From contig PCTP01000229.1 in NCBI GenBank assembly GCA_002770795.1, positions 1-7,135 of the forward strand: 7,135 nt of DNA, given 5' to 3'. This document shows positions 1-6,303 of this stretch, piece by piece. The DNA comes from Gammaproteobacteria bacterium CG22_combo_CG10-13_8_21_14_all_40_8 (GTDB lineage: Bacteria; Pseudomonadota; Gammaproteobacteria; Enterobacterales; GCA-002770795). How positions within the stretch are numbered: position 1 is the stretch's first letter; the number at the start of each line of letters is the position of its first letter. Under the pieces are notes generated by a model. It ran no database searches. It worked only from the letters and a program-made list of their open reading frames with translations, and had not been told where the DNA came from. Made by a program: the position numbers and the translations under genes.

Positions 1-1
1 A

Positions 2-1390
2 GCGGATGGTTCACTGTTTCCTGTCGAATGTAGTGTGACCTTGTTGGGGCAGGATAAAAGTGATAATCCGATGAAGAAGGAAGGTAGTGTAGTTGTTTTT
101 AGAGATATTTCAGAACAGAAAACATTAGAAAAAAATTGGCAATGGCAACTGGCGCATGATCATCTCACGGGGCTTTTAAATAGAAATGCCTTTGAAGAAA
201 TTTTAGAACGAGAATTAGGACGGGTAAAACGTTCTCGAGAACCCTCATTGTTGTTATTTATTGATTTAGATCGCTTTAAGGTGATCAACGATGAACTCGG
301 ACATGCTGCTGGTGATCAATTGTTAATCAATCTAGCCAAACAGTTAACCAAAAGAGCTCGGAGTTCAGATCATATTTCTAGGCTTTCTGGGGATGAATTT
401 GTGGTGTTGTTAAGTAATGTTGCCTCGGAAGAATTTTCAGATTTAGCAGAAAATTATCGAGTCTTATTAGAAGAAAATGTGCTGAACTGGAAAGACAAAG
501 AATACAAAATTACGGGTTCCATTGGTGTGGCTGTCTTGGATAGAAACGCTGGTACATTAATTGAAATGCTCGCTCGAGCAGATTTTGCTTGTCAAAAGGC
601 TAAACAAAAAGGCAGAAATCAATGGGCAATTTACAACCAAGATGATGATGTAAAAACCCAGCAAGGCAATTGGTATCAGAGACTGAAGTCTGCCATTATG
701 AATAATAATTTCAGCATATTTCAACAACCCATTTTTGATGCCAACGATGTGGAGCGACAATTAGGCTCGGAGTGCTTTATTCGACTGCAAGAGGGCACAA
801 CCTTTATTGCTCCGCCTTTGTTTATTTCTAATGCGAAACGCTTTGGACTGATGATCGATATCGACAGATTAATGTTAAAAAGTTTGGCTGAGCATTGTCG
901 AGAACAGCAATTTGATGAACAATATTGGTTTGCTGTGAACTTATCGATTGATGTACTCATGGAGCGAAGTTATAAGACTGAGCTCAGTGAGACTTGGAAA
1001 ATCTCAGGACTTCATTGCTCGCAATTGATTTTAGAAATTGCAGAAGAAGAGTTGTTTAAGTTCCCTGATTGGCCGAGGGCATTATCTGAATTGAGAGAGC
1101 AAGGTTTTAAAATAGCCATTGATCATTTTGGCATGAGTACGCAAGCCTTATTGAATTTGCAAGAAATGCCCATTGATATGATTAAATTAGATACAGTATT
1201 AACTCGAAACTTAGGCTCAAATTTAGCTCGTTGTAATTTGATTGATGCAATTGTTTCCACGGCACGCCAAAATAAAATTAAAACCGTAGCATCTCATGTC
1301 GAATCTGCAGAAGAGTTAGATTTGTTGCATGCTCGAGGCGTTAACTTTATCCAAGGATTTCATTTAGCTAAACTCACTAAATTAACCTAA
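2..1390 (+). CDS. PAS-GGDEF-EAL protein, 5'-partial; GGDEF probably active, EAL degenerate
   Basis: The frame is open to the left edge, so the real start is outside the window; the GTG at 35 is internal to a PAS domain and is not a credible start. Visible order: the end of a PAS/PAC domain (to about 120, closing with VVVFRDISEQK), a GGDEF domain (about 155-625) and an EAL-type domain (about 660-1385). The GGDEF domain has the metal-binding FIDLDRFK stretch, an SGDEF signature (386-400; Ser for the first Gly is a common variant) and an inhibitory RxxD site (RSSD, 359-370) five residues before it. Diguanylate cyclase activity, making c-di-GMP from two GTP, is therefore plausible. The EAL domain keeps Glu of the EAL position (770), NLS, the LEIAE Glu, KLD (Lys at 1184) and QG. 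However, DDFGTG reads DHFGMS (1121-1138) and AEGVE reads ASHVE (1289-1303), so a metal-ligand Asp and the catalytic Glu are missing. I infer a non-hydrolytic, perhaps c-di-GMP-binding, domain. No transmembrane segment is visible in this portion. Confidence 0.93.
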   Translation, partial: ADGSLFPVECSVTLLGQDKSDNPMKKEGSVVVFRDISEQKTLEKNWQWQLAHDHLTGLLNRNAFEEILERELGRVKRSREPSLLLFIDLDRFKVINDELGHAAGDQLLINLAKQLTKRARSSDHISRLSGDEFVVLLSNVASEEFSDLAENYRVLLEENVLNWKDKEYKITGSIGVAVLDRNAGTLIEMLARADFACQKAKQKGRNQWAIYNQDDDVKTQQGNWYQRLKSAIMNNNFSIFQQPIFDANDVERQLGSECFIRLQEGTTFIAPPLFISNAKRFGLMIDIDRLMLKSLAEHCREQQFDEQYWFAVNLSIDVLMERSYKTELSETWKISGLHCSQLILEIAEEELFKFPDWPRALSELREQGFKIAIDHFGMSTQALLNLQEMPIDMIKLDTVLTRNLGSNLARCNLIDAIVSTARQNKIKTVASHVESAEELDLLHARGVNFIQGFHLAKLTKLT

Positions 1391-1408
1391 CTTTTTACTC
1401 CTCCTAAG

Positions 1409-2551
1409 CTATCCAGCTAAATATACCCCCCCCAAAATTCCTGCTCTGGTAGCACCTGTTACTGAAGGTAGGTTACCAGGTTTATGAGTTATTCGTTGTT
1501 TTGCCAACCAAGCAAATGCTGCAGCTTCTACCTGATCAGGATCCAGACCTAATGAAGCTGTGGTTTGGCAGGTTGTTTTAAGATGATGCTCTAATCGTTG
1601 CTTCAAATACAGGTTATGACATCCGCCACCACATAGATAAATCTCAACTGATTCTCGATTTTCTTTATTCTCATGAATGATGCTTTGATAAATTGTGATG
1701 GCACTGAGTTCCACTAAGGTCGTTTGTACATCAACAGCGGAAATATCGGCAAAATCTTTTAAATAGCTTTTCAGCCAGTGCAAATGAAAATATTCTGGCC
1801 CAGTGCTTTTGGGAGGTGGCAGTTGAAAGTAGGGATCAGCTAAAAGTCTATTGAGTAAGCCTGAATGGATATGTCCTGAAGCAGCCCAATCACCGTTTTG
1901 ATCATATTGTTGGCTAACCTTGGTTTGTTGATGAAGTTTAAACCACTTATCCATTAAGCAGTTGCCTGGGCCAATATCATAACCTCTAATGATTTGATCC
2001 GAAGAGTGTATGAAAGTGAGGTTGGCGATACCGCCTATATTTACCAGTGCGCGATGGCTGTGGATCGAAGCAAAAGCGAATTGATGAAACGCAGGAACCA
2101 AGGGGGCGCCCTGCCCATTTAATGCAATATCTTTTCGTCTAAAATCAGCGACAACACTTATTCCAGTTTCTACGGCCAGCATTGCTGGATCGAGTAATTG
2201 GGTCGAAAATCCTCTTTGTTTTGCTGTAGAGGGCTGATGGCGAATGGTTTGACCATGAGCGCCGATGGCTTTTATATCCTTCGCTTGGAGCTGCGTTTTG
2301 GCTAGGAGTGTTTTGACAGCAAGCGCATATTCATGTGCAAGAAGTTGCTCAGCAAGCGCCATCCGTTTGATTTCATCATATCCCGGCTTGGTGAGTGTGC
2401 TGAGTTTTAAAAGTAGCTTATCTGAAAAGGGTTGGAAATGAGTCGCTAGGGTTGTGATGCCTTGACCAAAATCTATTAATGCGGCATCAATACCGTCTAG
2501 GCTGGTGCCAGACATTAAACCGATAAAGTATTGCTGTTGTTGTCCATTCAT
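1409..2551 (-). CDS. anmK: Anhydro-N-acetylmuramic acid kinase AnmK
   Basis: This cytoplasmic enzyme of peptidoglycan recycling hydrolyses the 1,6-anhydro ring of anhydro-MurNAc and phosphorylates it with ATP to MurNAc-6-phosphate, the substrate of the MurQ etherase. The 380-residue protein matches the family over its whole length (E. coli about 369). Motifs in order: GTSLDG (15-20), GAHGQT (97-102), ADFRRKDIA then GQGAPLVPAFH (135-156), NIGGIAN (171-177), DIGPGN (192-197, whose Asp occupies the proposed catalytic position), PPPKSTGPEYF (245-255), CGGG (307-310) and DQVEAAAFAWLA (339-350). The ATG overlaps the TGA of the upstream mepM-like gene as ATGA. No good Shine-Dalgarno precedes it, so translation is probably coupled to that gene. 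An 8-base G run (coding strand) falls in the last codons, within GILGGVY. No terminator is obvious in the 18-bp gap to the convergent gene. Confidence 0.97.
   Translation of the reverse strand: MNGQQQQYFIGLMSGTSLDGIDAALIDFGQGITTLATHFQPFSDKLLLKLSTLTKPGYDEIKRMALAEQLLAHEYALAVKTLLAKTQLQAKDIKAIGAHGQTIRHQPSTAKQRGFSTQLLDPAMLAVETGISVVADFRRKDIALNGQGAPLVPAFHQFAFASIHSHRALVNIGGIANLTFIHSSDQIIRGYDIGPGNCLMDKWFKLHQQTKVSQQYDQNGDWAASGHIHSGLLNRLLADPYFQLPPPKSTGPEYFHLHWLKSYLKDFADISAVDVQTTLVELSAITIYQSIIHENKENRESVEIYLCGGGCHNLYLKQRLEHHLKTTCQTTASLGLDPDQVEAAAFAWLAKQRITHKPGNLPSVTGATRAGILGGVYLAG
1426..1433. repeat. C8/G8 homopolymer in the 3' end of anmK
   Basis: Eight consecutive C on the plus strand encode the Gly-Gly of the C-terminal GILGGVY of AnmK. 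A one-base slip would alter only about the last six residues and the stop. This is a slippage-prone and sequencing-error-prone site, but its position makes an on/off switch unlikely. Confidence 0.9.
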
Positions 2552-4008
2552 TGATGGGTATGTTTAGAGTTGGGAATGCTTCCAGAAGCGATTTGGGCAA
2601 GGTAAATTTTATTTTCTATATCGAGTCTGGCCAATAGCGGTTGAGCTTGCCTTTTAAATTGGTCACGGTCTTTCTTGTCAATAGGTTGTGCTTGTGGCAG
2701 CTTGATGGTTTTAGGGTTTCTGTAAACACCATCGACTAAGAACGCATAATGCAGATGAGGTGCTTCTGCTAATCCCGTGGCACCAACTAGTCCGATAACT
2801 TGACCTTGTTTTACACGCTGACCTACTTTCACTTTACGTTTAGAAAAGTGTAAGTATTTGGTGGTATATTTTTCACCATGTTGAATAAAAACATAGTTTC
2901 CGTTGTATTTATTGTAAGCTGATGCGATAACTTTGCCATCCCCAGCAGCATACACTGGCGTGCCAGTTTTAGCTCTGTAATCTATGCCCTGATGAGGTTT
3001 ATAGCGTTTGAGAATGGGATGAAAACGTTTTAATTGAAAACTAGAGGAGATGTATCGAAAATTGACTGGATTTCTGATAAAGGCTTTACGCATACTTAAG
3101 CCTTCGGGGGTATAGTAATCACTCTCATCTTTGCCATTTTGATATAAAACGGCACGGAAAGACTGACCTTGATTGACAAATTCAGCTGCCAGAATTTTCC
3201 CTTCTCCAATAAACTCACCATCAACATATAGTTTTTGATAGACGATATTAAAGCGATCTCCCTTGCGTAAATCGAGGGCAAAGTCGATATCCCAACCAAA
3301 AATGTCTGCTAGCTGCATAATAAGTCTGTCACTCAATCCTGCTTTTAAACCGTCTAGATAAAGGGAGTTCTCTATAATGCCATTCATCATGGTTTGCTCG
3401 ATATCTACTTGTTTGGTTTCTATGGAACTGTGAAATTGATCATCCGTTTTAATAATTTTCAGGGTATTCAGTGAATCAATGCTGTAATCTAACTCTGTGA
3501 GTTTTTGATCTTCATCTTTGTAGAGAGTGATTTTTTGCTTGGGAAGTAAATTTTTAAGCGTTGCAACACTGTTGCCTAACTCCATGATTTGAAATAGAAT
3601 TTGTGGTGAGATGGTTTGTTTTTGAAAAATGCTTGCCAAGCTATCACCAGGTCGTATCACCACCTCAATAGGCTTTATTTTTGTCATAAAGGCTGCAGTT
3701 TCTGTGGACATGTCTTCAATGTTAAGCGCTAAGGGTTGACGAACTTCAGCTTTGTTAGAGACAACCACTGTCTGCTCTGCATTTGATTCTGTAGTGATTT
3801 CGATAATATTTTCTGCGCTCTTTTTTACATCTTGTTTTGCAGAAATATTAGCTTCACTGCTAAATGGAATCAGAGAAAATATAATGGTTAGAATGCCTAA
3901 CGCAACAATAGAAATAGCCACATGATAGGCGTGAACAAATCTTCTTGAAGAGGAAGTGAAACTGGAGGATGACTGTTGAGATTTATAATCTTGCTTTAGC
4001 ATAATCAT
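2548..4008 (-). CDS. mepM: MepM-like murein DD-endopeptidase (OapA/LysM-like plus M23)
   Basis: Inner-membrane-anchored periplasmic zinc peptidase. By analogy with E. coli MepM (YebA, 440 aa) it should cleave peptide cross-links to let the sacculus expand. From the ATG at 4008 (486 aa): a Ser-rich cytoplasmic stretch with RR (10-23), one membrane segment (about 30-47), a variable periplasmic linker (50-112), an OapA/LysM-like domain (about 115-165, starting VVIRPGDSLASIF), a Csd3-type middle domain (about 200-300) and an M23/LytM domain (about 330-450). Zinc ligands are visible as HQGID (H339, D343) and HLH (418-420); the YLHF His is also present. The catalytic set is complete. The start is uncertain: TTG 4020, ATG 4008 and ATG 4002 are in frame, none with a strong Shine-Dalgarno. 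The putative promoter leaves only about 5 nt before the TTG, which favours an ATG. The gene overlaps anmK by 4 bp, forming an operon for cell-wall growth and recycling. Confidence 0.94.
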   Translation of the reverse strand: MIMLKQDYKSQQSSSSFTSSSRRFVHAYHVAISIVALGILTIIFSLIPFSSEANISAKQDVKKSAENIIEITTESNAEQTVVVSNKAEVRQPLALNIEDMSTETAAFMTKIKPIEVVIRPGDSLASIFQKQTISPQILFQIMELGNSVATLKNLLPKQKITLYKDEDQKLTELDYSIDSLNTLKIIKTDDQFHSSIETKQVDIEQTMMNGIIENSLYLDGLKAGLSDRLIMQLADIFGWDIDFALDLRKGDRFNIVYQKLYVDGEFIGEGKILAAEFVNQGQSFRAVLYQNGKDESDYYTPEGLSMRKAFIRNPVNFRYISSSFQLKRFHPILKRYKPHQGIDYRAKTGTPVYAAGDGKVIASAYNKYNGNYVFIQHGEKYTTKYLHFSKRKVKVGQRVKQGQVIGLVGATGLAEAPHLHYAFLVDGVYRNPKTIKLPQAQPIDKKDRDQFKRQAQPLLARLDIENKIYLAQIASGSIPNSKHTHQ

Positions 4009-4018
4009 AATTATGATC
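4000..4018. promoter_or_regulatory. AT-rich palindrome at the mepM start, Fur-box-like (speculative operator)
   Basis: ATCATAATTATGAT at 4004-4017 is a perfect 14-bp palindrome. Read on the minus strand, 4000-4018 agrees at 14 of 19 positions with the commonly quoted Fur box GATAATGATAATCATTATC, counted by eye. It lies just downstream of the putative mepM -10 and overlaps both candidate ATG starts, where a bound repressor could block expression. AT-rich sequence gives such matches by chance, and iron control of mepM is not established, so this is only a candidate. Confidence 0.2.
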
Positions 4019-4031
4019 AAATGTTACACTC

Positions 4032-4060
4032 ATCATAGCGAAAAAAATCTGAAAATTCAA
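4032..4060 (-). promoter_or_regulatory. Putative sigma-70 promoter for mepM-anmK
   Basis: On the minus strand a TTGAAT (-35, 4055-4060) is followed after 17 bp by TATGAT (-10, 4032-4037): four and five of six consensus matches at ideal spacing. The spacer has a T-rich stretch. Predicted transcription would begin near 4025, giving a leader of about 17 nt to the ATG at 4008, or a nearly leaderless message from the TTG at 4020. No other comparably good pair was seen upstream of mepM. Confidence 0.45.
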
Positions 4061-4269
4061 TGCAATGCTGATGTGTATGAGATAAACAAAAAAGTGTAAT
4101 ATGACATTAATACCTCAAAATGTGGAGTTTTCAATGTTTCTTTCATGGATTGAAATGCACTTTGACGCTTTTGAAAAATGAACAACCTTTTGACGGTAAT
4201 TAATGCCTTATCTAAATGAGATTTAAATTCACAGAAATCCATAGAAATATGAATATTTAGGATATACTC

Positions 4270-4295
4270 AAAGCATGCTATCCCTATGCTTTTTT
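4270..4295 (+). terminator. Terminator-like hairpin upstream of gss
   Basis: AAAGCAT and ATGCTTT can form a 7-bp stem around a 9-nt loop, and the 3' arm runs into six T (4290-4295) on the plus strand. The stem is short and has only two G-C pairs, so it would be a weak intrinsic terminator. No plus-strand gene is visible upstream in the window that it could serve. It may instead be chance, an operator-like inverted repeat, or the end of an unannotated short transcript. Confidence 0.28.
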
Positions 4296-4357
4296 AGTTT
4301 ATAGAATATATGCGTATCTTCTCTCTTGGTTAGGCTTATTTCGAACCGAAGTTATTT

Positions 4358-4362
4358 AGGTG
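4358..4362 (+). promoter_or_regulatory. Ribosome binding site that fixes the gss start
   Basis: AGGTG lies 8 nt before the ATG at 4371 and complements the 16S rRNA 3' end. An in-frame TTG at 4326 would add 15 residues but has no such site. The ATG start also places the amidase catalytic residues at the E. coli residue numbers, which supports this choice. Confidence 0.7.
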
Positions 4363-4370
4363 TCTCAAAC

Positions 4371-6257
4371 ATGAAACATACAAGTTCATTACCCTCTACT
4401 CCAATGGGCACCATTCTAGGTTTGGCACCGGGAGAAGTTGAAGTCTATTCTTGTGATTATGAGAAGATTGATGAGACGGTCTATCCAGATAGGCATGCTT
4501 TTAGACATTATGCCAATGGCTTTTATTTTGGGTATAAGTGGCAATGTGTAGAGCTTGCCAGGCGTTGGCTTTATTACAATAAGGGCTATGTTTTTGAAGA
4601 CGTCGCCATGGCTTATGACATCTTTAAGCTCAGACATGTTAGGCGAGTGTCTGATAATAAAGTGTTACCCTATAGAGCTTTTGCCAATGGTTGCAAATGT
4701 CGCCCTGAATTAGGAAGCTTGTTAATTTGGGATGAAGGTGGGGAGTTTGAGCACACTGGGCATGTTGCCGTTGTCACAACAGTAACAGATGATTTTGTCT
4801 ATTTTGTTGAACAAAATGTCTATAACCATATATGGCCTGAGGGACAGAATTATTCCAGAAAGAATGCGGTGAAGATTCAGGAGGATGGTGGTTTTTGGAT
4901 TGAATGTGAATTTTCAGACACTCGAATTTTGGGTTGGATGATTCAGACTGAAAATAACGTCGATGCACAGCCTATCACTCAGATTGATCCCAATAAGCTC
5001 AAAGTGCATCGTCATCAAGCACAGCCACAAAAATTAATTAGCCAATCATGGCTGGACTTGTCAAATTCCGCAGATGCCGATTATGTCAAGCTGATGCAAG
5101 GCCAGAAAATGACACAGTATCAGGATGAACTACTCACTTATTATTCAATCACACCTGAAGCTCTAAGAGAAATAAAACAAGCATCCAACACCATTCATGT
5201 GTTATTTATGCATGCGACTGATTATATTTTGCAAGATGAATCTCGATTAAGTCGTTTTAATATCCCTAAAGTATTATGGCCAAGAATTAAGCAATCTTGG
5301 GAGAATCGCCGCAACGATATGATTGTAGGGCGAGTGGATTTTGCTCTGTCCGAACAGGGGATTAAAGCCTATGAATATAATGCTGATTCTGCCTCTTGTT
5401 TATTTGAAGGTGGCTATGTGCAAGGTTTGTGGGCTAAAAACTTCCAGCTTGAAGATAGCTCTGATCCCGGACAGGATATTTTTTCTCACTTGGTGAGTGC
5501 TTGGAAGAAAACAAAAGTGACGGGTCTTTTGCATATATTGCAAGATCACGATTTAGAGGAAAACTACCATGCGCTTTATATGAAGTCGGCTATAGAAGCG
5601 GCAGGTATTCGCTGTAAAATATTACATGGATTTGATGAGTTGTACTGGGATGAAAGCGGTAATATTGTGGATCAACAAGGGGATTTGGTTGATTGTGTAT
5701 GGAAAACTTGGGCATGGGAAACTGCTTTGGAGCAATTACGACAACATTTAGAGCAGTATCATGTAGACGATTTAAGCCAGTTCCAGCAACGTTCATCTGA
5801 CCCCAAAAATCGCCCTCAGTTGGCGGATGTTCTGTTGCATCCAGCAGTGATGGTACATGAACCTCTATGGACAGTTATCCCCAGTAATAAAGCCATCTTA
5901 CCAATTTTATGGAAATTATTTCCACATCATCGCTATCTACTCGAAAGCCATTACCAGCTCACTGAGTCTTTGCAAAAACAAGGTTACGTCAGCAAGCCCA
6001 TCGCGGGACGTTGCGGCTTAAATGTGGCCATTGTCGACCAAAAAGAGCAAGTTGTCTCGCAAACGGATGGTCAGTTTGATCATCAAAAACTCATTTACCA
6101 ACAGCTTTGCTTACTACCTAACATCGGTGGTAAAAACGTACAGATCAATACTTTTAATATTGATGGAAAATATTCAGGGAGCGGTGTTAGAGTAGATGAT
6201 TCGCTGATCATTAGTCAACAAAGCAATCTGCTGGCTTTGCGTATTATGAATGAATAA
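4371..6257 (+). CDS. gss: Bifunctional glutathionylspermidine synthetase/amidase
   Basis: This cytosolic enzyme has two opposing activities: an ATP-dependent C-terminal synthetase joins glutathione to spermidine, and an N-terminal thiol amidase hydrolyses the conjugate. The protein is 628 residues (E. coli Gss 619) and colinear throughout. Amidase domain (about 1-200, CHAP-type): KWQCVE with Cys59, GHVA with His131 and VEQN with Glu147, the same residue numbers as I recall for the E. coli triad. Synthetase (about 215-628, ATP-grasp-like): GRVDF (Arg321, Asp323), YEYNADSASC (Glu335, Asn337, expected Mg/ATP ligands), VWKTWAWET, EPLWTVIPSNKAILPILW (Lys507) and KPIAGRCG. Both active sites look intact. 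In E. coli the conjugate is linked to thiol redox control; that role here is inferred. The gene is monocistronic in view: divergent from mepM and convergent with the diguanylate cyclase across 46 bp. The promoter is unassigned. Confidence 0.97.
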   Translation: MKHTSSLPSTPMGTILGLAPGEVEVYSCDYEKIDETVYPDRHAFRHYANGFYFGYKWQCVELARRWLYYNKGYVFEDVAMAYDIFKLRHVRRVSDNKVLPYRAFANGCKCRPELGSLLIWDEGGEFEHTGHVAVVTTVTDDFVYFVEQNVYNHIWPEGQNYSRKNAVKIQEDGGFWIECEFSDTRILGWMIQTENNVDAQPITQIDPNKLKVHRHQAQPQKLISQSWLDLSNSADADYVKLMQGQKMTQYQDELLTYYSITPEALREIKQASNTIHVLFMHATDYILQDESRLSRFNIPKVLWPRIKQSWENRRNDMIVGRVDFALSEQGIKAYEYNADSASCLFEGGYVQGLWAKNFQLEDSSDPGQDIFSHLVSAWKKTKVTGLLHILQDHDLEENYHALYMKSAIEAAGIRCKILHGFDELYWDESGNIVDQQGDLVDCVWKTWAWETALEQLRQHLEQYHVDDLSQFQQRSSDPKNRPQLADVLLHPAVMVHEPLWTVIPSNKAILPILWKLFPHHRYLLESHYQLTESLQKQGYVSKPIAGRCGLNVAIVDQKEQVVSQTDGQFDHQKLIYQQLCLLPNIGGKNVQINTFNIDGKYSGSGVRVDDSLIISQQSNLLALRIMNE

Positions 6258-6303
6258 TGTTCTTAAAATGAAACTGTTAGGTATTTCTTAAACGGATTTT
6301 GCT

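Larger units (their letters stand above)
4021..4370. other. Divergent intergenic region between mepM and gss
   Basis: About 350 bp, AT-rich, with no convincing gene. It holds the putative mepM promoter on the left, a terminator-like hairpin at 4270-4295, and the gss leader on the right. Possible -10 boxes facing gss are TATACT (4263-4268) and TAGAAT (4302-4307), but neither has a recognisable -35 at 16-18 bp, so the gss promoter is not assigned. A TTGACG at 4190-4195 has no good partner -10. A 61-codon minus-strand frame (4057-4242) starts with ATG but lacks a Shine-Dalgarno and resembles nothing I recognise. A small inverted repeat, TTCG-aac-CGAA (4340-4350), lies just before the gss ribosome site. 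No riboswitch was recognised. Confidence 0.6.

Noticed and set aside
35..37. GTG at 35 as the start of the left c-di-GMP gene
   Set aside because: The frame is open to the window edge, and the upstream codons (ADGSLFPVECSV) continue a typical PAS strand, so the gene begins outside the window.
557..960. Minus-strand open frames opposite the GGDEF-EAL gene
   Set aside because: They are antisense to well-supported domain motifs, have no ribosome sites and resemble no known proteins.
4057..4242. 61-codon minus-strand open frame in the mepM-gss intergenic region
   Set aside because: No Shine-Dalgarno, no recognisable domain, composition expected of AT-rich non-coding DNA, and it runs over the putative mepM -35. 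It could only be rescued by conservation or ribosome profiling.
4326..4370. N-terminal extension of gss from TTG 4326
   Set aside because: No ribosome site, whereas ATG 4371 has AGGTG at good spacing and places Cys59, His131 and Glu147 at the E. coli numbering.
4296..4370. c-di-GMP (GEMM) or polyamine-related riboswitch in the gss leader
   Set aside because: The leader is short, and no GEMM consensus elements or extended conserved pairing were recognised; only a 4-bp hairpin is present.
6258..6303. Bidirectional terminator between gss and the right cyclase
   Set aside because: No stable inverted repeat was found; only an 8-base direct repeat TTCTTAAA (6260-6267 and 6285-6292), which is probably chance.
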